The notes under the pieces are model-generated. The model was not told the DNA's origin and did no database searches. It worked only from the letters and a program-made list of their open reading frames with translations. DNA of 64,000 bases from Cloeon dipterum. Lineage: Eukaryota > Arthropoda > Insecta > Ephemeroptera > Baetidae. The position numbers and the translations under genes are program-made. The DNA is taken from positions 17,352,886 through 17,416,885 of the forward strand of contig NC_088789.1 in assembly GCF_949628265.1 (NCBI RefSeq), in the 5' to 3' direction. This document shows, piece by piece, positions 11,641 to 23,900 of this stretch; position 1 is the stretch's first letter; each line of letters starts with the position of its first letter.

Positions 11641-13791
11641 AAAGGCTCTTTATTTTTTTCGAGAGGATTTTATCATATTGGTTTACTTTTGATGCCATTA
11701 TTGCTATAGGTTAAAATGTATAAGTTAAAAAATGAGATAAAAAACTGTTTTTGTTGAAAAACATATTCCTTTATATTTTTTAAGGGTGTCACAATCAGAA
11801 AGGAATTTCCAGGGAGGACAAAAATACAAACTATAAATCAGTTGACACCCAAGGAAAGAGATACGATGAAATTTAAGTCCGGAATTGAGTTTTCGAGACA
11901 AAACCATTTGAAACGACATCAAGAACGGCAATTTCTTACAAAAGTTGATTTAATTAAAATATATTCAAATCCGCCCCCGTGGGTAGGGGATGGGACCTGA
12001 TCAGCACCTGATCTCGAATAGTTGAAATTAATAATTTTCAATCAATCAAAATAAAAAATCCTAACGAAAAAAATTATTGCAAAAAAAACGTGTTTTTCGA
12101 CTCTGACCTCAATGATTATCTAAAAAAATTGTCACAAATTTTTGAGAAGTTGGTGCCACGCAGATGGGCTTCTTTTTGGCTATTTTCGATTATCAAAAGC
12201 TTATATGTATGAAGGGTATTATGCCAGATATATATATTTTTTTTGATAATTCGACCTGATATTTGTGACCTTGACCTTTGACCCATGAAGTTGGTCATCA
12301 GAAGCAATTAAGCGTCAAACGTAGAACATTATTTTAAATGTTTATTTCAAATATCCTAGTGATATAGCAGCATTCACTATTCCATTTGAGATATAATATC
12401 CATAACAGGAACTTCCTTCTACTGCAAAATTTCCTTATTTGCGGTGGCCGGTGGTTGGTTGGAAATTAAATAATCTGTATTGTTAAACTTGAAAAATCTT
12501 CTGAATCTTAGACTCGGAGTTGTTAAGACTTGGCAAGCGCTCAAAACGACCTCTTCAGAGCTGGGTGCGCGCAGTAAAAACAAAATGAGGAAGACGCTAC
12601 ACGAGTTGATTGAGTAATTCGCCCTTCAACAGGCAAATCAAGTCTGGCTCGCTGCGACGAGAAAGTATTAAACTACACCTCCTGTTACGCTTGCGACGAC
12701 GACACTCTCCATTATTAAATCAGAGCTAAAAAGGGTTCAAAAGCTTCTTCTTATTTTTTGCTGCTCATCGCAATTCGATAGAAGGAAAAGGGAGCTGCGC
12801 GCGTTTCATTTTACATAAAATACCGGGTTGCAAAGAGAATTTACGGAGAGTGTGGAGCTAGAGAAACAGCAAATTCCATCAGTGGTTACGTAACTCTTAA
12901 AAATGTAACTACCGCCTCTGAAAAATACAATTCCAATTCCAATATAGCAAAAGTGTACTTCTAAGGACTTGACCTCATGCCATTAATGTCCTCCGACCCG
13001 TGATATTTCGATTTTGTTAATTATACTTAGTTTTTATCACACAGATATTACAATTTGTGGATCATTTTGTGCTTAATTTTGAGCAGAAAATACTGGTTCA
13101 AACAATTTGCTTTTATGTACATCAAAACAGGAGCTAACAGTTACGTTAGGTTAAATTTCATAATTGAGTGTCCAAGTTCAGCTGGAACTGCTTTACTCGG
13201 TCATTTTATCTGTGCGGTTTCAAAAAAGGAAGTTGCTCCCAGCAACCGCGCAACAAACATTTTGTAGGTGCCACTCCGGCACATAAACACCAAGCTGACA
13301 ATTGCTGCTGACGGATTAATTCTTCCTCCTCATAATTTACCCGGCAACATGGGTATGGTTTTGGCTTTTCTATTGCTTTTCAAAAATTGCTATAAACTAT
13401 TTAACCAGGAAACGATGATAGTTCTGTTAGCCTGGTTGTTGATTCTTAAAAAACTAAAAAGTTCATTTTTTGTAACATAATTTATAAATTTGGCAAAATT
13501 TTTATTTTAACTACTTACTCAGTCCTGATTCCATTATTTCGCATAATACAGACAACAAGGGAAGCGCAATATTTAACCAAAAATATGTTTATTTTCATAG
13601 CCATGATCTTTTTTATGGCGGGGGAATGGTGCGCTCCCCTTGTAAATTTCGCAAAAAAATCCATGAATCACTTAATTGTTGGCCTGTAAAGCTACACTTT
13701 AATTGATTTAAATTCTTATTTTGCATCAAGTTGAAATTCAAACAAAGAAAAAAATTGACAGATGCAATTGTTGCCTGGAAATTAACAAAAG
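11641..13791. other. Spacer between aminoacylase and the exchanger gene
   Basis: The two genes are transcribed away from each other across this spacer. It contains the family C repeat at 11840-12345. The rest shows no recognisable gene. An unrecognised upstream exon of the exchanger could lie here (see that entry). Confidence 0.5.
11840..12345. repeat. Family C repeat copy 1 (about 500 bp)
   Basis: Aligns by eye, block by block, with 60835-61352 and partly with 21145-21345. Shared blocks include ATACGATGAAATT, GAATTGAGTTT, and near the end CGACCTGAT.TTTGTGA followed by CTTGACCTTTGAC and GTCAAAC.TA.AACATT. The order of blocks is the same in both long copies. No coding frame is shared. Confidence 0.65.
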
Positions 13792-16700
13792 ATGGGTGTA
13801 GGTTGGCACTGGCTGGAAGTGGGCTCGTACATAACGATCACCTCGTTTTTGGTGCTAACTGCCGTGGTCACCATCGGTAAGTCAGAATCCCAGTTGACCC
13901 CTCAGCAGAAAATCTGAACAATTTCATTTTTAAGGTTTCCACCACGTGCCCTCGCTGTCCAAGTGGCTGCCCGAGTCATGGTAAACACGCAGTGGAATAT
14001 TTCCACCAGACACGCATCTCATTGAGTAATCAGCTCGAAAATTAACATGCTGGAACTTTCCTAAATGGCCGAGTGGATTTTTCCACGTGTGATAATGCTT
14101 TATTTGACTGCTGCACGGCCAATCTAAATATAAGCCCAACCGAGTGCTTTGTTTGCTTTCAAACGTTTGTTTGTTTGATTGCCAATGTCACGCGTATATT
14201 AATAAATAATTAGCTAGAGCTGATCCACGTGTGGCCTCTTTCAATATTTGAAGCTTTTCGAGATTACACAGACAACAATAGATGTTGATCGTTGGTTCTA
14301 TATATACTAAATAAATTATGTCCCAACAATAATCTCATCAGAGTTTTAGAGCGAGATTTATTGACCAAATTTTGATGAACCCTGTTTCAGCGTGCTAATC
14401 ATCTTGGGTTTGGCCATCGGCCAATTCCTGAAGTAAGTAGAAAACTGATTCAAGCGCATTAGAAATTATTCTCATTTGTTCGTCGCGTTGCATGATTTAC
14501 GCTGGCTGTAAAGTGAGGGTGACGTGCCGGGCGAAAATTTTATTGTTTTGTTTCTCACGCGATTCATTGAACTCTTTTCATGTGTCAGCTGTAAGTTGCG
14601 CGCGCGGCTGTCGCAGCAGATTATTACAATTTATGGTCGCGACAAATAGACTGCTTTTGGACAATTGTACACGTCGCAATCTTGTCGCGTAAACAATGAC
14701 TCCACACGGTTTGATGCCGTTATCACAAAGTCAATTTTAAGCATCTTTGACTGCAGGTCATTTGATTACAAAAGGACGGCACCCGGTAATTCGTGCATGT
14801 CAGAAGCAAACAGGTGTGCTGTTTTCACACACGGAAATCTAAATATACATTTAAGACTTCAATTTCAATGAATGTGGCTAATCTGTGTTGAAAACGGTTA
14901 ACATGGGCTAAAATGAAGTACTTATATATATTGCTTGTTTGCCAAAGAAACAGATCCTGTTATTAATAGTTCACTAGGTCCACGCCTCCGTAATTAAAAA
15001 GTTAAATTTTAAGAAATTTCAAACTACCTTAATAACATGAAAAGTAGTCAGATTTCAATAAACTTTGCATTTTTGGAATCCGCCCAGCGAGGGGCAAATC
15101 GAATGATGTGTCATTTTCATAATTTTGCAAACAGAAGAGTGCTTTTGAAGATTTTTAACTATTTTATAAGGTTTTCATAAAAGTATTTTGGTATTTCAAA
15201 ACTGTATTTTGCTTTTAAAATTGCGAGTCAATTTTTGAAATGGCTTTTCCAGGAAATTGGGACAAGGAATATTTTAAAAATAGCAAATTCCAACAGTCAG
15301 AGATTTTTGTTAAACCCGCTGAATCAGAAAAAAAAACTAATTCAAAGAGCACATTTTTTTATCTCCATATTTTCCAACCTTTTTTTCAAATCAGATTGCT
15401 TGACGCTCTGCCTAACGATCCAATTGCAAATCCGGAGCAAATGGTCACAAATGACAGCACAAACTGCACCGCAGAGACGGCAGAGAAATACCCTTTCCTG
15501 GCCTTCACCCCGAGACTCTTCTTCTACGTCCTGCTTCCTCCGTGAGTATTTCCGATGCAAAAGTGACTTCAATAAAAAAGAAATCTCATTTCATTTCAGC
15601 GTGATTCTAGAGTCGTCATACACGTTATACGACTCGGACTTTGCATCCAACATCGGAACAATCATGTTGTACGCAGTTGTGGTAAACTCACTCTTTCTCA
15701 AAATGAGAAAAACTGTTGAACTTTATGATATGATAGCGCTTTGAATATTTATCGATAGATTACAATATATTAAAAAAATGCTTGAATAATGGAGAAAATT
15801 TTTAGCTCCCTTTAGTGACTAAAATCTAGAATTCTCATGAATCGTTGCGTTTTCAGGGAACCGTGATCAACACTTTTGCCATAGGTAATTGAAGTAAAAT
15901 TTGTTGTAACACAATTGCCGATTTCCTTCTTTTGCTAACAAAAAGGTCCGGCTTTGTACGCTCTGTACCATATGGGAGCGATGGGAGACGGCGCCCTGCT
16001 CGTGAATCACAACAGCTCGTACACCCTGACCATGCTGGACGCGCTTATTTTCTCGGCCCTCATCTCCGCGGTCGACCCTGTCGCGGTGCTCGCCATTTTT
16101 AATGAGACCCACATCGACAGAATCCTCTACTTTTTGGTTTTTGGAGAGTCGCTGTTCAATGGTAAGAAATCCTGATCTTTTCCGTGAAATGTCGAAATTA
16201 ATTAAAATTGCACCAAACTTAAGTTGAAAATTTAAAAACCAATTTGAGCATTATCAAAGTCTCATGAGTAGAAGAAAAATGAATATAATTCCAGGAGTTT
16301 TGGACGGTTTTTAGGTCAATTTAAGTTAATTAGGAGCGTTTTAAATGGATTTCAAAAGAAGTAAAAGCAAAACTATTTATTTGTCTTCAGTTAACCACAA
16401 AATTTATTTTCCACCCTTCATCATAATTTCTCGATTAAAATTCATTCGTCAGCAGGTTTTTTATTAATTGCTGTGAATTTACTTTGGTAGACGCCGTAAC
16501 AGTGGGCATATACCACACCCTGCTGGAATTCGCGGAGTCGGCTGAGCCGGTGGGGGCTGGGAAAGTGTGCCTGGGGCTGTTGAACCTGGTGGCCATCGGG
16601 GTGGTCGGTCTTCTCATTGGCATTGTTTTTGGTCTCGTGGCCGCGCTCTTGACCAAGACCACCAAGCACGTGCGAGGTTTGTCTTCGCCCACTTTAAAGA

Positions 16701-18592
16701 CCATCTTTCAACATTAGTCCGACAGAAAAGAAATTGTAAAGTCATTTTTTCTCTCTCCGACAGTGTTCGAGCCGCTTTTGATCCTAGGCATCGCCTATAT
16801 GTCCTACATGACTGCTGAGCTCTTCGCATTTTCCGGAATCATCAGGTTAAGTGTCTCTTAAGTTGCTTTGACAAGGAGAAATAAAATTTGTGTTTGCAGT
16901 ATTATCGGATGTGGCCTCGTCCAGTCTCATTACGCAATGCGAAACGTCTCTCGAAAGTCTAAAACTACGGTTAAATACTTCGTCAAAATGTCCAGGTAAT
17001 GATTAATAAGCAATTTTTGGAGGGAACAAGTCGAACTAGTAATTTGCACTTCTGGGGAAGTTTGTTGAATTACTCAAACAGTTGAGAGACGAGTGATTCG
17101 GCTGCCTGATCTAATTCGACCTTTAGGAATCGATTGGCATTATCAATAATAAAATTGTAGTTTTATTTTTATAAATGTTGTAACAAAATGCCTGGATTGT
17201 GGGACTTCAATTGATATTAAAACGAAATTTTTTGTTGCAACTTATTTTTACAATTTGTAATTTTTCCAGTGCAATCAGTGAGGCGATAATTTTCCTCTTC
17301 CTGGGCTTGGCATTTTTTATGGAAAGACACGAGCTCCACGCCGGATTTATAGCGTGGACCTTGGTTTTGTGCTTAGTCTGCCGATTCATTTGTAAGGAAT
17401 TAACTAGATCCTCATCTAACGCACTCGTAAAACCGAACCCACACAGCCGTTCTGCTGCTAACCGATCTGGTGAACTCGCGCCGAGTCCGCAGAATTTCTT
17501 TCTTCGAACAGTTCATAATGGCTTACGGCGGGTTGCGAGGCGCCGTTTGCTTCTCGCTCAGCCACATGCTACTCCCGGACGTAGTCAAACCGAGGGAACT
17601 CTTTCTCACCACCACCCTGGCAGTTATCATTTTCACCGTCTTCGTTCAGGTGAAAATTTTGTGGCCTTTTTAAGTGTCCAAATGTTTATGGTATTTTATT
17701 CCAGGGCATCACTCTCAAGCCCCTGATGAATCTTTTGAATATTAAAAGGGCCGACGACAGCAAAGACAAGCCCTTGATTGTCGATCTCAGTGAAAACGTA
17801 TAATAATTTATGTTCAAATTTTGTTATTATTTCAACTGGTTGGTAATTAGGTAGCGACCTTGATGCTCGCCGGGATGGAGCAAGTTATTGGAATCACGGG
17901 CCACTTTTCTGTTTTTGTGAGTGTAATTTTTTCAATTTTGCGTGATTTTTTTGTTTTTAATTTCAAGAAAATCCTGGATTAAGAGTGATCTGTTCTCAAA
18001 GTTAAAAATAAATTCCTTTCGATTGTGAGAATAACGCACGATTTAACTCTTAGGAACCAAAATTAATTGATATTTTAATTTTTTGCCAATTTTTCGCAGT
18101 CAAAGTTGCTGCAGTGGGACGATAAATACTTGAAAAAGGTCTTCCTAATTTCGGAATACGAGCCGGACGTGCTCCGCGCGTTCAAAAGACACGCTCGGTA
18201 TGTAAAATATCACGTTTCACACTCAAATATGAAAAATGAACTCACCTCCCGCAGCCAGCTGCCCATAACTCCGGTCGACGTGTTGCGACCTGGTGCCGGG
18301 CTCGGTGAGGAGAGCGTCCAGCAAGGCAGGCAGATCAAAACGATGCTGCACAATTTCAGGGTAATTAATATTTGGAAAAGGTAATATTTTAATTTACCTG
18401 CAATGTGGGAATCGGTTTCAGCCAATGTCTTTCATGCGGCACCACGTGGAAGACGACACTTGCGAGTTGGAGAAACTTGACGAGCCGGCAGTTTGCTTTA
18501 GAAGACAATCGCAGATCTTCAATGCCAGACAGATTCACGGCGCGTGGCGGCGGCAAACTACTAGAGGTGAGTGGCTATCGTCCAAAAGTTAA
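13792..18592 (+). CDS. Sodium/hydrogen exchanger, plasma-membrane type (SLC9/NHE, CPA1 superfamily)
   Basis: Membrane antiporter that swaps extracellular Na+ for intracellular H+. Coding exons: 13792-13876, 13935-13980, 14391-14432, 15395-15541, 15600-15681, 15858-15885, 15946-16161, 16491-16676, 16764-16845, 16900-16995, 17270-17391, 17447-17649, 17705-17797, 17851-17916, 18100-18197, 18255-18360 and 18422-18592. They join in phase to 622 codons plus stop. Core motifs are intact: [24 protein letters not shown] (ion-site Asp), FGESLFNDAVTV (ion-site Glu and Asp), FLFLGLAFF and [14 protein letters not shown]. The first external loop has N-glycosylation sequons. About 185 residues follow the membrane domain, a shorter tail than in mammalian NHE1-3. 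The start ATG at 13792 is tentative: homologues carry more N-terminal sequence, and an AG acceptor at 13799-13800 could join an unseen exon. The 3' end also has an alternative (see findings). Confidence 0.88.
17085..17170. repeat. Family A MITE fragment (copy 4), in an exchanger intron
   Basis: Only the right arm is clear: GAGTGATTCGGCTGCCTGAT, then AATTCGACCTTTAGGAATCG, then ATTGGCATTATCAATAATAA. It sits in the 274 nt intron 16996-17269, whose neighbours are about 55-60 nt long. Confidence 0.6.
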
Positions 18593-18646
18593 CTAACCCG
18601 TCGGGCTAAACCTTCTTCTTAACCGAAAAAAATTGGCATTGTGCGA

Positions 18647-18652
18647 AATAAA
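18647..18652 (+). terminator. Candidate poly(A) signal of the exchanger gene
   Basis: AATAAA lies 55 nt after the TAA at 18590-18592. This supports ending the gene there. Another AATAAA near 19796 would serve the alternative last exon at 19699-19727. Confidence 0.45.
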
Positions 18653-18689
18653 GCGACGGTATCGGTTCAATTTTACCATTTTTTTGAAC

Positions 18690-18785
18690 ATGCTGGGGGT
18701 GTCTCCTTAAGTCAGATGAGACCATCAGAACATGCAAGTAATCGAACCCTGGCGTCAGGGTAGCTCTCGAGCGTTCGATATCATT
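18690..18785 (+). repeat. Family E repeat copy 2
   Basis: Same order of blocks as 4640-4745: GAGACCATCAGAACATG, then CGAACCCTGGCGTCAGGGT, then CTCTCGAGCG. It directly precedes the foldback at 18811-19046. Confidence 0.55.
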
Positions 18786-18810
18786 CAGTTTGAACTTGAG
18801 GCCACATTAA

Positions 18811-19046
18811 CGATGCCTGACGAGCTCTGTATTGGTTCGACTTGCAAGATCTGCACATTAGTGGAACGGCCAAGTCAAGAGCATTCCGAATTTGTCAAAT
18901 TTGACCATTTGAAAGGTATCAGTTTCTGTGTGCCATGGTTTCTTCCAAAAAGTTGCAAGAATTCTGAAAGCTCTTGACTTGGCCTTTCCAATGCTGTGCA
19001 GATATTGCAAATCGAACCAATACATATAGAGCTATCATAGGCGTCG
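18811..19046. repeat. Long foldback (inverted repeat with about 85 bp arms)
   Basis: The left arm 18811-18892 and right arm 18959-19046 are reverse complements with few mismatches. Matching blocks include TGTATTGGTTCGA, CTTGCAAGATCTGCACA against the rc of TGTGCAGATATTGCAAAT, and GGCCAAGTCAAGAGC against the rc of GCTCTTGACTTGGCC. The spacer is about 66 nt. A transcript would form a long hairpin. It has no coding potential that I recognise. Confidence 0.8.
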
Positions 19047-19367
19047 TCATAGTGAACTAAAAAATATTCCCCATCTTATCTTGAAAAAGTTTCCCTATTT
19101 TTTCTATAGAATTTTTCTATAGGCATGTCATACAAAGTCAACATTGTATCTCTTTACTCAGAAAAAAATGTAAAGATGTCGCTTTTATGATATGAACAAA
19201 ATTTATAGCATACTCAAATGAAAAATTAAAAAAATGCAAACATAAACATAATGTATGCAATTTCTTGCTGTAATTTGTATTATGTTCTTAATTGTATGAC
19301 TTGGCAAGAATAAACTAGAAGTAATAAATAAAAAAATTATAGTTTTTGACCATCTAATTACTAATTA

Positions 19368-19610
19368 GCATCTGTTGGCACAAAGTTAGATGTTCTAGCT
19401 TCATTAGAAATCGAGATGATCTCAATTTTGTAAGCTTCAAGAGGCCGATTTTCCAGGAAAACGGGCTAATTTTTTTCGTAAAACTTGGTTATTTCAGCAT
19501 CTCTACAGCACCTTAACAAATACAATTAAAAATCAAAGTGGTGCTCAACAAATAGTTAAAAATTGTAGACGTAATTAAAATCTCTCGTTGAAACAACTCG
19601 TTTAGATATG
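19368..19610 (+). repeat. Family D repeat copy 1 (about 240 bp)
   Basis: Aligned by eye with 38350-38610 (same strand) and 29290-29545 (opposite strand). Shared blocks, in order: GGCACAAAGTT, TTCTAGCTTCATTAGAA, CGGAAAACGG-like, GGTGCTCAACAAA/GGGGCTCAACAAA, and a final AATCTCT.GT.GAAAC. Confidence 0.65.
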
Positions 19611-20533
19611 ACGTGTCATGATCAACTTTCCAGTTGCTATTTTCAATCTCTTTGGCAGCCCAATTTCTGTTTTTAAGGTTAACAAATATTTGTTACAGAA
19701 AATATGCTGAATCTGGACGAAGCGTGAAGGAGGTGTGAAGAGAATTAAGCAGAGTAGGTTTCGAAATCACAATAGGCGTTTTATTACTATAATCAATAAT
19801 AAATTATGATAATAAGCTCTTGTAGATGTTTGGTGGAGATTGAAGCTTTTTCAAAGCCTATCAATATTTTTTCACAAAAGATCACCCTTAACCTTGTAAC
19901 CAAAATGTAATTTTCCTCTCTTCTCTTGTGAGATTTATTCGATATAAAAGTAATATTAATAAAAACCTTATTATTACTTAAAAAAGCATCGTGAAAACAA
20001 GGAATAAAAAATTACATGTGAAAAGAAAAATCAACAATCACATTGTGGGATGCAATGCGTGATAAAAATCTTTTTCCAACGAGCAAATCGGGTTTTGAGA
20101 TTTAGGTTGGAGCGCTCGATCAAAATAGCACACACGTCAGGTCACCAAATTTAGCAAAAAGGTTCGTTCAAAGGCCTCGTCTGTAAAGTTTGTTTGTGTG
20201 GAAATCAACGCTTTGGCACAGTACATAAGAGAAAAGGATTTCGTGACTGCCCAGCTCCAAATAATGCCAAACGTGACCAGCAACATATCTCTCTCTTTCT
20301 CTCTCGAACAACAAAAACTCAACAAGCGGGCAATGATACAATTTGGCATCAAACAGCTCAAGAGCTCAGTCATCTTGAAGCAGGTTTTCCGCTAAGAAAA
20401 CGTGCCCAAATCCTTAAAAACATTCATTCTCACATAAGCCGATTTCCTGATTTAAAAAATGGCCATTCGCGTGGATCACCAGTGTCACGAGCTCTGACAG
20501 TGGCGCCATCTGTCCGGGACACTTTTCGGACTT

Positions 20534-20546
20534 GGGGGGGGGGGGG
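20534..20546 (+). repeat. Run of 13 G
   Basis: An uninterrupted homopolymer in the spacer between the exchanger and Hr39. Its length may be inexact because such runs are hard to sequence. Confidence 0.8.
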
Positions 20547-20619
20547 AATCTGATAGACTCAACCGATCAGACGACTACGAGCTAGGAAATTAGCCTAACA
20601 TTCACATCGAAGATTCGTT

Positions 20620-20625
20620 TTTATT
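20620..20625 (-). terminator. Candidate poly(A) signal of Hr39
   Basis: TTTATT on the plus strand gives AATAAA on the minus strand, about 350 nt after the Hr39 stop at 20972-20974. Other A/T-rich signals exist nearby, so this is a candidate only. Confidence 0.35.
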
Positions 20626-20971
20626 AAGCGGCGGATATTAAGTAATGAATTATCACTATGGGGGAGAGAATACAGAGAATTACAGAGTCGCGCGCGCGTG
20701 TACAAAGTGTTACAAAAGTTGGCCACATTTACGGGTTATCTTCTTATTTGCTACAGCACTGTCCACAAACACCGTTATTCGATTTGCTACCATAGTAAGT
20801 ATTATCTGCTCTCTTTCAAGTCTTGGGTCAAGCCTTTGCGTTGTTTATGTTTGCGACGTCAACACTTTGTCAGTTTCCCGAGGCCGTAAGGCACGACTGG
20901 ACCTGCACAGTTTCGCTCTCCGCCGACGCGGACTTTTTTTTGCAATTTCTGCTTACTTTGTGGCACTATCA

Positions 20972-23900
20972 TCAGTGGTCTCCTCTCAAGAGCTCCATTA
21001 ACAGGTTGAAACTTGACGACCCTTCTCCATCCTTGTTCTTTAAGCTCAGCATTTCTTTTCCAATCTGAAACAGCATTTTGATACATTGTTTTGGTGGAAA
21101 TCTCATTTCGTGGGATGTCCCGATGCCGAAGGCGGTGTTAACTGACGGTATTACAACCAAAGGGGGAAATACGATGAAATTACGTCAAGAATTGAGTTTG
21201 TCGTGGGGAAAACACGTGAAACCGTACCAATAACGCTCAGTTCTGATCAATTCAACTCTCGCCCGGGGGGCAGAGGGTGGTCTAACCCCAACCTTTATCT
21301 CGAAAAGCCAAAATGGATTATTTTCAAGCCTAGCATATTTCGTTTAAATCCAAGGACCAATGCCCACAGCGTGTCAACAATGTTTATTGCGAACCAAAAA
21401 ATAAATTAGTTTCAAAGATGTTGGGACTGACCTGACATGCTCTTTGCAGTTCGGGGATTCGGAGAAGCAGCTCGCCAAACTTGGAGGGAAGGTCTGGGTA
21501 CCTTTGCAAGGTGTAATGCTGAAGGGCTTCCAATACTTTCTCCTGAGAAGCTCGCACCTTTTCAGGCTCTTTCAGGTCAGACGTGTCTGAAGTGAGAAAA
21601 CAAAATTAGCAAGAAATAGATGACAACGAGGGAGTACGTACCCGACGTAAGCAAAACGATAACCTTCATGGCGACGTATTCGTACTTGTCCAGTCTGAGA
21701 CGGCGCAAGTGCTCAGTGAAGTTGAGCATGCGTTCGATGCAGGGCCCCAGGCCTAGCGCGCGGGCCTTCTCCAGCGACAGGGATTTGCCCAGCGACACTC
21801 GGATCTCTCCAGGAGACGACATTGAGCGGAAGCAGCAGGAAAACAGCAGCAGCTCGCACCAGGCGTTGATCAGCAGAGCTATTTGGTCATCAATCTGACA
21901 AAACAAGTGTTTAGAAGATTTTCTTAATGTGCACAATTTAAAAAAGTCAAACTCTTTCAAACGGATAAAATTTGTAAGGACGCTACAGTTTTTAAAATTT
22001 AATTGAAATTGTTTTACAAGATAGGTCTATTTTAAAATAAAAAACAGAAATTTAATAAAATTTAATGAAATAAATTTCTATGCTTTTGGTTCAAAATATT
22101 TCTTTTTTCAAATGAACAATACCCTTTATGATAATTAAATTAAAACTAAGACGGTATCTAAAAAAAGCACTTACAGATATGTATTTAAATAGAGGCAGAC
22201 TCTTGCACCACTTGACGATCTTGTACAGTCGGTGGTCGGCGATCGAGCAGAGGTTTTGTATGAAATCTGTGCTGCCATTCGAGGCGGCGGCGGCCTGCAG
22301 CAGAAATTGTTTTTTAAGTCTGCTATCACCAAAGGTAGATAAATATAGATGTACCTGAATAAAGTCTTGGTTTGTTGATGAGCTTGAGTCGTCGCCAGCA
22401 GATGCCAGCAATGCTGCCTCAGCTGCCGTTCTCGCCCTCCTTGAAGAAGGGCCTCCACCTTGTTCATGGTGCCACAGATGTTCAACATCCATGATTTCCT
22501 GAATTGTAAAAGAATTGAAAATATGCTTTAGTATAAGAACAAATATGCCAAAACATATAACGTAAAAATGGAAATCTTTCTAACGTAAAAAGTATTTTAA
22601 AAAATCTCAATTTTTCTATTTTTTGACAAATTTTTAACTTTTGAGATGTAAACATGAACTAACCAGTCGAAAAGGTTTATATTTATAATTTTTCTAGATA
22701 CAAAGATAAATAATTATTTGGGATATTGAAAAAATTAATTTTAAATCCAATTTTGGATCAATTTAGGCTGATTTTTGGTACATAGCGGTACATAGATTTC
22801 CCTTAACGAGACAAATCGATTGATGGGTCATTTTTGACATGCCAAAAGGCAACTTGATATTTTTGTTAAGGTCATTCAGAGCCTAATTTTTTTTCTTATT
22901 TGCAATTGATATTTTTAATTTACGACGGTAATTGGTATAAACTCACTTGTAACAACTGTGGCACGCTGACGCCGTTGCTGCTGGCGTTACGATGCGACAT
23001 TCCTGCCTCGGAAGCCATGTTTTCCATTTTAACTCTGGTCTGCTCCCTCTGCGACGGCATCTGTGCTGCCTGAAATGCCTGCAAAAATGCATTTTAATTA
23101 GCAAACTCTGTCAGGGGAGGGCCAAAATTTATTTTGTCTACTTGAGAGTGGTGAGCGGAAGTGGAGGGTGCGAGGCTCGGGGAAGGCAGCTTCTCAGGCG
23201 AGTGCTGCTGCTCCAAGCTTGAGCTGCCGGGTGGGATGAGAGTTGTGGGCAACGTGTACGAGCACTGGTACGTGCTTCGCCCCCCACGCGTCCTGTCCTC
23301 GCGGATCGCTAAGATTAAAAAAAATATAAATTGCAGTGATAACTCAAGACTTTTTAAAAAATAGTTAAAATATCCTTCGCACAGCAAATACAAATTTATT
23401 CGTTGAACAAACATTCAATTATGCGTGCACGATTTTTCGCATTGACGATTCCTTGAAAGAATTCTACTAAGTCAAAAGGAACAGAAAATAAATTGGCATA
23501 CCTTCAAGCTTCATGCCTGCCTTGAGGCACTTGTCGAAGCGACATGCGGGACATTTCTTCCTGGTGGCGATGGTGACGGGGCACGCTGAGCCGCGTAGAC
23601 AGACGTAGTTCTTGCGATTCTGCACGGTCCTCTTGAAGAAGCCCTTGCAGCTCTCGCAGGAAAAGATGCCGTAGTGGAAGCCGGAGATCTTGTCTCCGCA
23701 GATCGGACACGGCGAGTTGATCAGCTGCTGCCTAGAGATACCGGCGCCGGACGAAAGGCTTGGCTGATCGTCCACGTCGTCCCGCAGGTATTGTCCTGAT
23801 AATTTTATGTGTTAAAATTGTTTCTTAAAATTATTTGAACAAACTAAATGAAACCATATTTTCCAGAAACATGACTGACGTGATTGTAGAGAATTGGAGA

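Larger units (their letters stand above)
18593..20971. other. Tail-to-tail spacer between the exchanger and Hr39
   Basis: Both genes end towards this spacer. It holds family E copy 2 (18690-18785), the foldback 18811-19046, family D copy 1 (19368-19610), a run of 13 G at 20534-20546, and candidate poly(A) signals for both genes. A short open frame at 20198-20392 matches no family I recognise. Confidence 0.6.

Noticed and set aside
13055..13480. Hydrophobic plus-strand frames before the exchanger
   Set aside because: Considered as a signal-peptide exon, but no clean donor in phase with 13801 or 13792 was found.
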